64,000 nt of DNA from CAWJFJ01 sp963800065 (GCA_963800065.1 CAWCZO010000011.1:1-64000), one strand, 5' to 3'. Positions 51,589 to 60,045 are shown, numbered from the stretch's first letter. Notes: a model not told the origin generated them from the letters alone. A program made the numbers and translations.

Positions 51589-52170
51589 ATGCCCGGACAC
51601 CCTCGCAACACGGTGGCGGGACTGGTTCTCACCCCCGGGGCCAGCGCCGGCCGCGATCAGCCGGCCCTGGTGGCCATCGACGCCGCCCTCACCCCCGGGG
51701 TACGCGTCGAACGGATCGACTTCCCCTACCACCTGGCCGGGCGGCGGGCACCCGATCGGCCGTCGGTTCTCGTGGCCACCGTGGTCGACGCGGCCGAGAC
51801 GCTCGCCGCCGAGCTCGGTATGCCGACGGCACGGATCGCCCTCGGGGGCCGCTCGATGGGCGGCCGGATGTGTTCGATGGCCGTGGCCGAGGGTCTGCCG
51901 GTGGCGGCGCTGGTCCTCGTCAGCTACCCCCTGCACCCACCGGGCAAGCCGGAGCGCCCCCGAACAGAGCACCTGGGATCCCTGGCCGTCCCCTGCCTGT
52001 TCGTATCGGGGACCAGAGACGCTTTCGGGACCCCCGAGGAGCTCGAAGCGGCCACGGCGTCGATCCCGGGACCGGTCACCCACGTCTGGATCGACGGTGG
52101 GGACCACGGGCTGCGGGGACGAGACGAGCAGGTGGCAGCGACCGTCAGGGCCTGGGTCACTTCGCTCTGA
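51589..52170 (+). CDS. Alpha/beta hydrolase (KANL3/Tex30-like)
   Basis: 193 residues from ATG 51589. The nucleophile elbow is GGRSMGGRM, the acid is Asp in FVSGTRDAFG and the base His is in GGDHGLRG, so the triad is complete. The N-terminus (AGLVLTPGASAGRDQPALVAID) and short length match the KANL3/Tex30 or dienelactone-hydrolase-like clade. It has no signal peptide. The substrate is unknown; esters or lactones are likely. Confidence 0.88.
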   Translation: MPGHPRNTVAGLVLTPGASAGRDQPALVAIDAALTPGVRVERIDFPYHLAGRRAPDRPSVLVATVVDAAETLAAELGMPTARIALGGRSMGGRMCSMAVAEGLPVAALVLVSYPLHPPGKPERPRTEHLGSLAVPCLFVSGTRDAFGTPEELEAATASIPGPVTHVWIDGGDHGLRGRDEQVAATVRAWVTSL

Positions 52171-52200
52171 GCCTCCTTCCGCCCCACGGGGCGGTGACCG

Positions 52201-52746
52201 TCAGCCGATCTTGAGCAGGTCGATCACGAAGATGAGGGTGGCGTTGGCGGTGATTCCGGAATTGGGTGGCGGCGTCGGGCCGTAGGCGAGATCGGGCGGG
52301 ATGATCAGCTCGCGCCGTCCCCCGACCTTCATACCCACGACACCCTTGTCCCAGCCCTTGATGACCTGACCCTTCCCCAGGGTGAACGAGTAGGGCATGT
52401 TGAAATCCCAGGACGCCTGGAACTCCGTCTCGGTCGCATAGTTGACCCCGACGTACTGCACCGTCACCTTGTCGCCCGCCTTGGCCGCCGGTCCGGTGCC
52501 GGTGATGAGGTCGCTGGCCTCGAGGACGCTCGGCGGCCGCCCCACGGGGACGGTGACCGCCGGCTTCACCCCCCAGGTGCCGGCCGGCGAAGGCATGGAG
52601 ATCGGCGCGATGGCGGTGGACGCCGCCGTGGTGCTCGTCGTGGCGTCACCCGGGTGACCGGCCGTTGGGTTGGAGCTGCCACAGGCGGTCGCCGCCAGCG
52701 CCAAGGTCGCCGTGATCACGAGTACGGGTAACCGATTTCGAGGCAT
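52201..52746 (-). CDS. FKBP-type peptidyl-prolyl isomerase lipoprotein
   Basis: 181 residues from ATG 52746. The signal peptide ends in a lipobox (LAATAC, Cys22), so it is a lipoprotein on the outer face of the membrane. A Thr/Ser/Pro linker is followed by one FKBP domain: VTVQYVGVNYATETEFQASWD, FTLGKGQVIKGWDKGVVGM, RRELIIPPDLAYG and ATLIFVIDLLKI. It would catalyse proline isomerisation to help exported proteins fold. Confidence 0.95.
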   Translation of the reverse strand: MPRNRLPVLVITATLALAATACGSSNPTAGHPGDATTSTTAASTAIAPISMPSPAGTWGVKPAVTVPVGRPPSVLEASDLITGTGPAAKAGDKVTVQYVGVNYATETEFQASWDFNMPYSFTLGKGQVIKGWDKGVVGMKVGGRRELIIPPDLAYGPTPPPNSGITANATLIFVIDLLKIG

Positions 52747-52859
52747 GGCCCCGTGTCCTCCCCTGATGATGGGCCGCCTAAAGTTACCCCGTCGCCGCCC
52801 GTTTTCGGTGCCACCCGCCGGGGCGTCCTCGGTCCGGCGCCCGTCATCGGGCGCCGACG

Positions 52860-53698
52860 TCAGGCCGGTGACAGAAAGCGGGTGTAGTCGTCGAGGACGC
52901 GACACATCTCGTCGGCGCTAGCAGACGGGACACGGAGGACCACCTCGGTGATCCCGAGCGATGCGTAGTGCTCGAGTTTGCCCTCGGTGGGCACCGTCCC
53001 GAAGGGGACGACGCGGGCGGACCGGGGATCCCGACCGGCCACCTCGAAGGCCCGCCCGAGCTCCGCCATCGACGAGGCCACACCAGCCCCGCCGATGGGC
53101 ATCCACCCGTCGGCGAACTCGGCCACGGCGGCGAACAGCCGGGGCCCCGCCCCCCTCCGACGAGAGTCCGCACCCGTGGCCGTTGGACGGGCTTGGGCCA
53201 CGAGTACGACGGGGGGAGGGTCACCCACCGTCCGGCGAACGACGCCTCGTCCTGCTCCCACAGGGCGTGCATGCACAGGACCTTCTCCCTGGCGATGGCC
53301 CGCCGGTCACCGAAGTCCACGCCGTGGTCGGAGGCCTCCTGGCGGTTCCAGCCGTACCCCATCCCCAGGACGAAGCGACCGCCCGAGATCTGATCGACCG
53401 TAGCGATCTGTTTGGCCAGGACGATCGGATCGTGCTGAGCGACCAGGGCGACCCCGGTGCCGAGGAGGAGACGGTCGGTCACCGCCGCCGCCGCCGCCAG
53501 GGCGCTGAACGGGTCAAGGGTGCGCCGGTAGTCCTCGAGATGCATGCCTCCGACGAGTGCCGGTGGGGCGGACCCCACCGGGAGATGGGTGTGCTCGGGG
53601 AGGTACAGGGAGTGGTAGCCGCGCTCCTCGGCGGCCACGGCGAAGGCATCGGGGGCCATGGCCAGGTCCGTCAGCGCGGCGGTGACGCCGATGTCCAC
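52860..53698 (-). pseudogene. F420-type LLM oxidoreductase with an apparent one-base deletion
   Basis: The gene starts at ATG 53698 (DIGVTAALTDLAMAPDAFA) and ends at 52860. The first ~180 residues (YLPEHTHLPV, GTGVALVAQHDPIVLAKQIA, SGGRFVLGMGYGWNRQEASDHG) are in one frame and the rest (GAGPRLFAAVAEFADGWMPIGG, ITEVVLRVPS) in another. The switch is at the C-run 53150-53155 (six G on the coding strand); one more G would give LVGGGAGPRLF and restore a full ~279-residue protein. The family is the TIGR03619-type F420-dependent group. A homopolymer error is more likely than true decay because both halves are otherwise intact. Confidence 0.86.
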
Positions 53699-53719
53699 GG
53701 AGTTCCCCGTCCGGCGCCG

Positions 53720-53875
53720 TCAGCGCGACGACGGGTCGGTGGGCGGGCCCGACCACGACGACGGACTGTCGCTGGCCGGGAACGACTCCTCACCGACCTC
53801 GTCGATGGCCTCGTCGTCGGGATCGGGGCCGGTCGGTTCGTGGGTGTCGGGTCCGGTACCCGGTCTCTCGGTCAC
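53720..53875 (-). CDS. Small acidic protein with ESFPASD motif
   Basis: 51 residues from GTG 53875, overlapping the tag stop by four bases (GTGA). It is very acidic and low in complexity, with the block DEAIDEVGEESFPASDSPSSW. I recall the EESFPASDPPS motif in many small actinobacterial and proteobacterial proteins of unknown function. It has no predicted fold. Its coupling to the DNA glycosylase gene supports expression, not a particular role. Confidence 0.7.
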   Translation of the reverse strand: MTERPGTGPDTHEPTGPDPDDEAIDEVGEESFPASDSPSSWSGPPTDPSSR

Positions 53876-54489
53876 GGCTTCGACCTTACCGTCCGGCCCA
53901 CCCGGGACCCACCGAGCTCCCGCCGGCACGTCACCACGTGGTCGTTCACCAGTCCCGCCGCCTGCATGGTGGCGTAACAGGTGGTGGGGCCCACGAAGCG
54001 GAATCCGAGGCGGCGCAACTGCTTGCTCATGGCCGACGAGACGGCGGTGGTGGCCGGCAGGTCGCTCAGTACGGCCCACCCATTGTGGACGGTGGCGCCG
54101 TCGACGAACGACCACAAGGTCTCGGTCAGTGTGTCACCGGCCTCGTGCAGCGACTCGATCACGCGCGCGTTCGAGAGAGTGGACTCGATCTTGGCCCGGT
54201 TCCGGACGATCCCGCTGTCGGCCAGCAGACGGTCGACGTCCCCGTCGTCGAACCGGGCCACCTTGGCCGGGTCGAATCCGGCGAAGGCATGCCGGTAGCC
54301 GTCGCGCTTGGCCAGGATGAGGGCCCAGCTCAACCCGGCCTGGGCGCCCTCCAGGGTCAGGCGCTCGAACAGCTGTGCCTCGTCCTTCACGGGCACGCCC
54401 CATTCGAGGTCGTGGTAGGCGCTCATGGCCTCGCTCGAGTCGGCCCAAGAGCAACGGCCGGCACCGGCGGTCACGGGTATCCTCCCCAC
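53872..54489 (-). CDS. tag: DNA-3-methyladenine glycosylase I
   Basis: 205 residues from GTG 54489; GTG 54474 (TAGAGRCSWADSS) may be the real start. The Tag signatures are RCSWADSSEAMSAYHDLEWG, LFERLTLEGAQAGLSW, GIVRNRAKIESTLSNA and a C-terminal FRFVGPTTCYATMQAAGLVNDH with zinc-site residues (Cys near the N-terminus, His/Cys at the C-terminus: NDHVVTC). It removes 3-methyladenine from alkylated DNA in base-excision repair. It is divergent from rpiB (73 bases). Confidence 0.95.
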   Translation of the reverse strand: MGRIPVTAGAGRCSWADSSEAMSAYHDLEWGVPVKDEAQLFERLTLEGAQAGLSWALILAKRDGYRHAFAGFDPAKVARFDDGDVDRLLADSGIVRNRAKIESTLSNARVIESLHEAGDTLTETLWSFVDGATVHNGWAVLSDLPATTAVSSAMSKQLRRLGFRFVGPTTCYATMQAAGLVNDHVVTCRRELGGSRVGRTVRSKP

Positions 54490-54562
54490 GTCATCGTTCT
54501 ACCGCACCACTCTCCCGGTGGTCCCCCTTGCGGGCCCGGTCGCCGCCGAGTTGGCTGTGGTC

Positions 54563-55012
54563 ATGCGCATCGTCCTGGGATCAGACCATGCCGGCTTTCG
54601 CCTGAAGGAGGTGCTCGTCGAGCATCTCGAGGCCACCGGCCACGAGGTGGAGGACCTGGGAACCGATTCCGAGGAACCGGTCGACTATCCGCTCTTCTGC
54701 GCGCCCGTGGCCCGGGCCGTCGTCGGCGGCCACGCCGACCTGGGGGTCGTCCTGGGCGGCAGCGGCCAGGGCGAGGCCATCTCCGCCAACAAGGTCCACG
54801 GGGCCCGTGCCGCGCTCTGCCACGACGAGACGACGGCCCGTCTGGCCCGGAACCACAACGACGCCAACGTGCTGGCCCTCGGCGCCCGCTTCGTCGCCCC
54901 CGAACTGGCGACGATCATCCTCGACGTCTTCGTCACGGCCGGCTTCGAGGGGGGTCGCCACGTCCCCCGCCTGGCCGAGATCGCCGCCATCGAGTCCGAT
55001 GAATGTGCCTGA
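54563..55012 (+). CDS. rpiB: Ribose-5-phosphate isomerase B (RpiB/LacAB family)
   Basis: 149 residues from ATG 54563. Family motifs are IVLGSDHAGFRLKE, DYPLFCAPVARAV, GVVLGGSGQGEAISANK and RNHNDANVLALGAR. The catalytic Cys of E. coli RpiB (Cys66) is Gly66 here, and a Glu (Glu71) lies in the loop GSGQGEA. This is the mycobacterial type, in which Glu acts as base. It interconverts ribose-5-phosphate and ribulose-5-phosphate in the pentose phosphate pathway. At the end it has a short tail IESDECA. Confidence 0.93.
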   Translation: MRIVLGSDHAGFRLKEVLVEHLEATGHEVEDLGTDSEEPVDYPLFCAPVARAVVGGHADLGVVLGGSGQGEAISANKVHGARAALCHDETTARLARNHNDANVLALGARFVAPELATIILDVFVTAGFEGGRHVPRLAEIAAIESDECA

Positions 55013-55049
55013 TCGGGACGGCGCATCGGCCGGCCGAGGACGCGTGCTG

Positions 55050-55661
55050 TCAGATGGACAACACGACCGACTTGACCACCTTGTCGTGCAAGGTCTGCTT
55101 CAGCGGATCCCACAGGGGGAACAGCATGTCGATCACCCACGGGAGGATCAGGGCCACCACCGTCAGGTATTCGAAGGCGGCGCGGGCGAAGCCCCGTGGA
55201 TAGCCAATCGGTGCCCCGGAATCGGCACCGACCACCCGGACGCGGGTCACCATCATTCCGATCGTCTGCCCGCGCGGCGATCCGCACAACAAGCCGCCGT
55301 AGACGATGACGGTGACGGCGTTGATCAACACTCCGATCGGTCGGGGGCGGTAGCGCACCGTCTGCACCCCGCGCACCACCAGGTGCTCGACGTGGATTTG
55401 GTGCAAGGGAACGATCACGACGAGGCCCACCACGGCGAGGATGGCGAAGTCGATCAGCCAGCCGCCCAGTCTCGCCCCGTAGTCGGCCAGGACCGGTGTC
55501 CCCGGCGGACCGGGGGCGGCGGGCACCGGGCCCATCGACGGGGGGCGCCCGGACCCCGGTGGCGCAGGCATCGGTGGGGCAGGCATCGGTGGGGCAGGCA
55601 TCGGTGGGGGTTCCCGGGTGGGGTCGGGCGCACCTTCACCGGGGGGTGGTCCCTGCGTCAT
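55050..55661 (-). CDS. RDD-family membrane protein with proline-rich N-terminus
   Basis: 203 residues from ATG 55661. The first ~60 residues are Pro/Gly/Ala-rich and include PPMPA three times from a 15-base tandem repeat. The RDD domain follows: ARLGGWLIDFAILAVVGLVV, GQTIGMMVTRVRVVGADSG and RAAFEYLTVVALILPW, with about four membrane segments. RDD proteins are widespread and of unclear function; some are thought to move ions or act as accessory membrane proteins. Confidence 0.88.
   Translation of the reverse strand: MTQGPPPGEGAPDPTREPPPMPAPPMPAPPMPAPPGSGRPPSMGPVPAAPGPPGTPVLADYGARLGGWLIDFAILAVVGLVVIVPLHQIHVEHLVVRGVQTVRYRPRPIGVLINAVTVIVYGGLLCGSPRGQTIGMMVTRVRVVGADSGAPIGYPRGFARAAFEYLTVVALILPWVIDMLFPLWDPLKQTLHDKVVKSVVLSI
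55564..55608. repeat. Three copies of a 15-base tandem repeat
   Basis: GCAGGCATCGGTGGG occurs three times in a row, inside the RDD gene, encoding PPMPA units on the minus strand. The unit is a multiple of three, so copy-number change keeps the frame. It is a candidate variable-length site. Confidence 0.9.
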
Positions 55662-56066
55662 CGCTTCTCCTCGGCCGGGTCGTGGTACCCGGCCCCTGTC
55701 GGCGCCGATCGTAGGAGAGGTTCACGGGAACGGCACGACCTCCGGGCCGTTCACGCGATCGTCACCCGGCCGTCGTCGGCCGTTCATGGTCCGCCCCTAC
55801 GGTGGGTGGTGGCCATACCGATCAGCCCGCCGGGAGGTGAGAGGTGACCACCGCCACCAGATGCGAGGACAAGGGTCCGGGGAGCCCGGACATGCACCTC
55901 CCCGTCGACGTCGACGAGGTGGATACGGACCCGGTCGTCGAGGACGTGGTCCGCCCCGGTGACGAGCACGTGCGGGGCGTCGAGAGCTTGTGCGTGGGGG
56001 AATCTCAATAGACCCACCCCACCACCGGACTCGCCTCCTCGAGACCAAGGGCGCGATCATCGTCGT
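55662..56066. other. 405-base interval between RDD and cyclase genes
   Basis: The interval holds the promoter regions of the divergent RDD and cyclase genes and one possible short gene at 55844-56011. Outside that, I see nothing that reads as coding. Reverse-strand reading at 55784-56017 is possible but less supported by codon bias. Confidence 0.4.
55844..56011 (+). CDS. Possible small acidic protein, 55 residues
   Basis: GTG 55844 is preceded by an excellent ribosome site (GGGAGGTGAGAG). The 55 codons end in G or C in about 87% of cases, as in true genes here. The product is acidic (VDVDEVDTDPVVEDVVRPGD) and has two cysteines. It resembles nothing I know. The stop lies 55 bases before the cyclase start, so it may be a leader or partner of that gene. 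Confidence 0.42.
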   Translation: MTTATRCEDKGPGSPDMHLPVDVDEVDTDPVVEDVVRPGDEHVRGVESLCVGESQ

Positions 56067-56753
56067 ATGCGGGTCCGACGTACTTTCGCCTTCGTCGACA
56101 TTTCCGGCTTCACGGCGTTGACCGAAGCCGACGGAGACGAACGGGCGGTCCGAGTGCTGGCCGTCTTCCGATCGACGCTGCGGGAGATCTGCTCCCGTCG
56201 GGCCGTGCGCATCGCCAAATGGCTCGGTGACGGGGCCATGCTCGTGAGCGTGGAGACCAAGCCGCTGGTGGCGGCGGCGTTGGAGATGCAGTTCGCCGCC
56301 GGCGCACCCCCCGAGCCGGTGGCCATCAAGTGCGGCATCACCATCGGCAACGTCATCCTCCTCGAGGGGGACGACTACATCGGCCACGCCGTCAACGTGG
56401 CGTCCCGGCTGTGCGACATGGCCGAAGGCAACGAGGTGCTCGCCCTGGCCGAGGTGGTGGCCGAGCTGCCGGCCTGGGGAACGGCCGATCGGCCCCACGA
56501 GGTCGCCGTCCGCGGGTTGGAGCATCCGCTGCGCGTGGTGCGGTTGGGACTGAACCAACCGGGGCCCGGGGCGATCCCCGATCCGATCTGTCGGATCCCG
56601 CTGACCGAGGACACCGCCTTCGAACGACGACGAGACGCCGACGGGACCACGTTGCTGTTCTGCTCCGACAGCTGCCTGGAGACCTGGAGGGAACGACCGG
56701 CGACCTTGGTCCGCGAGGAGCCCGGGAGCGTCCGCGAGGTGTGGATGCGCTGA
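56067..56753 (+). CDS. Class III adenylate cyclase fused to a YHS domain
   Basis: 228 residues from ATG 56067. The N-terminal ~160 residues form a cyclase catalytic domain: metal-binding Asp11 (FVDISGFTAL) and Asp55 (KWLGDGAML), purine-selecting Lys51 and Asp103 (DDYIGHAVN), transition-state Asn110 and Arg114 (NVASR). The Lys/Asp pair favours ATP over GTP. The C-terminal ~55 residues (172-214) fit a YHS domain: DPICRI, then LLFCSDSCLETWRERPATL, with Cys175, Cys199 and Cys203 able to bind metal. It has no membrane segment. cAMP output may respond to a metal or to the redox state. Confidence 0.85.
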   Translation: MRVRRTFAFVDISGFTALTEADGDERAVRVLAVFRSTLREICSRRAVRIAKWLGDGAMLVSVETKPLVAAALEMQFAAGAPPEPVAIKCGITIGNVILLEGDDYIGHAVNVASRLCDMAEGNEVLALAEVVAELPAWGTADRPHEVAVRGLEHPLRVVRLGLNQPGPGAIPDPICRIPLTEDTAFERRRDADGTTLLFCSDSCLETWRERPATLVREEPGSVREVWMR

Positions 56754-56771
56754 CTCGGACCTACCCGTTCC

Positions 56772-58046
56772 TCACGACCCTTCGCCCCCCGGGGTCCCGG
56801 CCCGGCACCGTCGGAAAGTGACGGGCATCTGCTTCACACCGGCATGCTTGTTGGTCCGGAAGCGCCGGACCGGTCCGTCCAGACGGAATTCCTCGAACCG
56901 TCTCAGCACCTCCTCGAACATGATCCTGATCTCCATGCGGGCCAGATTGGCGCCCAGGCAGAAGTGGCTCCGGTAGCCGAAGGCCAGGTGGGGATTGGGC
57001 AGGCGCCGGACATCGAACCGAAACGGTTCCTCGAAGACGTCCTCGTCGCGGTTGGCCGATGCCCACCACAACGTGACCTTGTCACCGGCCCGGATCGTCC
57101 GACCGGCGACGTCCACGTCACGGGTGGCCGTCCGGCGGTTGTAGAGAGTGGGACTCGACCACCGCAGGATCTCCTCCACGGCACCGGGAACGAGGGCAGG
57201 GTCGGCCCGCAGAAGTGCCCATTGATCGGGATGCTCGATCAGGGCCACCAGACCCAGGGCGATGGCGTTGCGGGTCGTCTCGCTGCCGGCGGCGACCAGG
57301 AGATTGAAGAACATGAGCAGCTCGAGATCGGACAACGGGGCCGTCGCCCCGTCCTCCGCCCCGATGGCGGCGGAGGCCACCGTGGCCAGGATGTCGTCCC
57401 CGCCCTCGGCTCTCTTGCGGACCACCAGGGCCGACCCGTAGGCGGCCATGGCGGCCGACGCCTCCTGCACGGCCGAGCTCGTGCCGCCCAGTTCACGGTC
57501 GTCATAGGTCAGGCTGGCCCCCGACCATGCCATGAGGTCATGGCGGTCCTCGTGGGGGATCCTCATGAGCATGGCCGTGGCCTGCAGGGGCAGTTCGACG
57601 GCGACGTCCATCAGGAAGTCACAACGACCCCGGTCGACCACGGCGTCGAGGATGGCGGCCGTCCGGTCCCGCAGTTCGCCTTCCAGGCGAGCCAGGGCCC
57701 GCGGCGCCACGGCCGGCGTCACCAGCCGCCGGATGCGCTGGTGGCGGGGGTCGTCCATCATGTTGAGCAGCACCCCGGCGGCGAACCCGTAGGGCAGGTC
57801 CTCGATCAGGGTCCCGCCGCCGTCGGCGTCGGGAACCCCGGCCGAGGAGAACGTGGTGGCATCGGAGACGACCTCCACAGCGAGGGCGTGACTGCTCACC
57901 ACCCAGAAGCCGACGTCGCCGGGGGTGTGCCTCGTCGGTGGGTGCCACCACAGCGGGGCGTGGCGGCGCAAGTAGGTGAAGACGTCGTCGGGGAAGCCCT
58001 CGAGGAAACGATCGAGGTCGGTGAGGTCGATGTCTCCGAGTCGCAT
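56772..58046 (-). CDS. Cytochrome P450 (CYP125/142-like)
   Basis: 424 residues from ATG 58046, which overlaps the methyltransferase stop by one base. The heme loop is FGYRSHFCLGANLAR, the I-helix site is VAAGSETTRN and ExxR is EEILR. Features such as GVLLNMMDDPRHQRIRRLV and NLARMEIRIMFEEVLRRF are like mycobacterial CYP125/CYP142/CYP124 steroid and fatty-acid oxidases. A KstR-like palindrome upstream of the pair supports a role in steroid or sterol side-chain oxidation. Electron partners are not nearby. Confidence 0.93.
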   Translation of the reverse strand: MRLGDIDLTDLDRFLEGFPDDVFTYLRRHAPLWWHPPTRHTPGDVGFWVVSSHALAVEVVSDATTFSSAGVPDADGGGTLIEDLPYGFAAGVLLNMMDDPRHQRIRRLVTPAVAPRALARLEGELRDRTAAILDAVVDRGRCDFLMDVAVELPLQATAMLMRIPHEDRHDLMAWSGASLTYDDRELGGTSSAVQEASAAMAAYGSALVVRKRAEGGDDILATVASAAIGAEDGATAPLSDLELLMFFNLLVAAGSETTRNAIALGLVALIEHPDQWALLRADPALVPGAVEEILRWSSPTLYNRRTATRDVDVAGRTIRAGDKVTLWWASANRDEDVFEEPFRFDVRRLPNPHLAFGYRSHFCLGANLARMEIRIMFEEVLRRFEEFRLDGPVRRFRTNKHAGVKQMPVTFRRCRAGTPGGEGS

Positions 58047-58723
58047 CAGTGGCGCACGACGAGGCGAAGGCCACCATCGATGGTGTCCAGCTTCCGGAGA
58101 TGGCCGTGACGACTCTCCCAGGTCCCGTCGTCGAGGTGGGCACGGAGCTGCTCCATCCGGCGCGCCACCAGGTCGTCGTCGAGGAGTGCCAGTCCCGAGA
58201 TGCAGGCGCGGACCTCGGGGTCCAGGTACGCACGCGGACGGTTCCAGTAGGCCCAGTTGAAACCGTCGACGCAGTCGGAGGGAACGGGGACGACCTCTAT
58301 CCGATCGGCACCGATCACCCGGGCCACCGCCTCGGGCCCGGGCACATTCGTCGACGGGAGGGCATTGGCCTCGGGGACGTAGTCCTCCAGGAGCCAGAAC
58401 GAGTTGTGCACGAGAGGCTCGAAGGTGAGGATCACCAGGCGACGGGCCACCCGGGACATCTCGAGGAGGCCGGCGGTGGCGTCCTCCCAGTGGTGGATGG
58501 TGAAGATGGCCTGGGCGGCGTCGAAGGCGTCGTCACCGAAGGGCAGCCGTTCGGCGACCGCCCGGACCGCCGGGGCGCAGCCCGCCGGGCGCTGGCTGAT
58601 CATCACCCCCGACGGCTCCACCGCCACCATGGCCCGGTCCGTCGACTCGTACGAACCGGTCCCGGCGCCCACGTTGACCACCGTCACGGCGTCGCCGAGA
58701 GCGCGGCCGATCTGCTCGGCCAC
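58046..58723 (-). CDS. Class I SAM-dependent methyltransferase, true start uncertain
   Basis: 225 residues from GTG 58723, the first in-frame standard start near the 5' end. Conserved-looking sequence (YDRIGTVYARHRRPDPR) continues upstream to about 58774 with no in-frame ATG, GTG or TTG. A GTG at 58794 would serve if one more G were present in the run at 58775-58778. Motifs: VTVVNVGAGTGSYE (motif I), VAVEPSGVM, and FDAAQAIFTIHHWED. The stop overlaps the P450 start. It is probably part of the same transcription unit under the KstR-like operator. Confidence 0.8.
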   Translation of the reverse strand: MAEQIGRALGDAVTVVNVGAGTGSYESTDRAMVAVEPSGVMISQRPAGCAPAVRAVAERLPFGDDAFDAAQAIFTIHHWEDATAGLLEMSRVARRLVILTFEPLVHNSFWLLEDYVPEANALPSTNVPGPEAVARVIGADRIEVVPVPSDCVDGFNWAYWNRPRAYLDPEVRACISGLALLDDDLVARRMEQLRAHLDDGTWESRHGHLRKLDTIDGGLRLVVRH

Positions 58724-58861
58724 CCGCGGATCGGGGCGGCGGTGTCGGGCGTAGACCGTCCCGATGCGGTCGTACCCCGGTCCCGTCCTGGCACTGTCGG
58801 CCGTGTCCCGGCTCCTCCCACTTCCCCGGCCGCCGATCCGTCGGCCCCGGAGGGCCCTCAG

Positions 58862-58879
58862 ACTAGAACACGTTCTAGT
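58862..58879. promoter_or_regulatory. KstR-like palindromic operator
   Basis: ACTAGAAC, AC, GTTCTAGT: two perfect 8-base arms around a two-base centre. It fits the published KstR consensus TnnAACnnGTTnnA for cholesterol-catabolism repressors. It lies just upstream of the methyltransferase-P450 pair. The agmatinase stop codon (58875-58877) is inside it. KstR itself is not encoded in this window. Confidence 0.72.
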
Positions 58880-59939
58880 TCCGGGCAAGGGGAGGCTCCC
58901 CGTGGCCCGGTACCGGGTGCCCGGGGTGGCGTCGGCCCTGGAGGAGGGGGCTCCCCGGCTCGCGGGCGGTGCCGCCGGCCAGCTTCGTCCGGCGCCAGGC
59001 CACGCCGGAGAGGGCTTCGAGGACGATGCGGTTGGCCAGGTACGCCGTGATCTCGGCGTGGTCGTAGGGCGGTGACACCTCCACCACGTCGACACCGGCC
59101 ACGGGAAGCTCCATGGCCAGGCGGCGCACGGCGTCGAGCAGGGCCCGGGCCGACAGGCCGCCCGGTTCCGGCGTCCCCGTCCCGGGAGCGGACCCGGGAT
59201 CGACGACGTCGACGTCGATCGAGAGGAACACGGCGTCGCAGTCGTCGAGGGCGATGGCGGCCGCCTCGGTGAGGCATCGGTCCAGTCCGCGCTCGGTGAC
59301 CTCGGTCATCTCGTAGCTGCGCATCCCCTGCTCGTCCATCCACGCCAGGGTCTCGGGTTCCGGCCAGTAGCCCCGGAGGCCGATCTGGAGGAAGCGGTCA
59401 CCACGGGTGGCACCGGATTCGATGAGCCGTCGCATGGGCGTGCCGTGGCCGAGCAACGAACCGTACTGGGTGTCCCCGGTGTCGGCGTGCGCATCGAAGT
59501 GGATGACCGAGACGCGGCCCCAACCCACGGCGCGCGCCACACCGGTGACGTCGGGGAGGGCGATGGTGTGGTCGCCCCCCAGGATCACGGGCACCGCTCC
59601 CGATCGGACCACGCTCTCCACGGCGTGTTCGAGTCGTTCCAGTGACCGCTCGATGTCACCAGCGGGCATCTCCACGTCGCCCACGTCGACCACACCCAGC
59701 TCGAGGAGGGGATCGACCCCCAGGGCCAGGTGGGGACGCCGCCCGTCGTGGGCCAGGTAGTCGGTGACGCGAATGGCCTGCGGCCCGAAGCGGCACCCCG
59801 GACGGTGCGACGTCCCGCCGTCGAACGGGGCCCCGATGACCACCGCCGACGCACCGGCCCAGCTGGCCGGGTCCCCGAGGTCGGCCGCCGGTACGCCGAC
59901 AAAGGTGACATCCGGTCCGTACATGGCGCTAGGGGTCAT
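58875..59939 (-). CDS. Agmatinase/ureohydrolase family protein
   Basis: 354 residues from ATG 59939. The two-manganese ureohydrolase site is complete: ILGGDHTIALP, IHFDAHADTGDT and FLSIDVDVVDPGSAPGTGTPEPGG. It hydrolyses a guanidino compound (agmatine, guanidinobutyrate, or a relative) to urea and an amine. The core ends near residue 330; the last ~25 residues (GRRHPGHPVPGHGEPPLA) are an unconserved-looking tail. The stop lies within the palindrome that probably controls the next genes. Confidence 0.92.
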   Translation of the reverse strand: MTPSAMYGPDVTFVGVPAADLGDPASWAGASAVVIGAPFDGGTSHRPGCRFGPQAIRVTDYLAHDGRRPHLALGVDPLLELGVVDVGDVEMPAGDIERSLERLEHAVESVVRSGAVPVILGGDHTIALPDVTGVARAVGWGRVSVIHFDAHADTGDTQYGSLLGHGTPMRRLIESGATRGDRFLQIGLRGYWPEPETLAWMDEQGMRSYEMTEVTERGLDRCLTEAAAIALDDCDAVFLSIDVDVVDPGSAPGTGTPEPGGLSARALLDAVRRLAMELPVAGVDVVEVSPPYDHAEITAYLANRIVLEALSGVAWRRTKLAGGTAREPGSPLLQGRRHPGHPVPGHGEPPLARN

Positions 59940-60045
59940 CGGCCCGCCATTCTGTCCGTAATCACGAGCCCGGGGTGCGTCGAGCACCGGGGCCGACATT
60001 CAGGCATGCTCGGACCCACCTGCGCCCCGGCCCCCGAGGTCTCGA

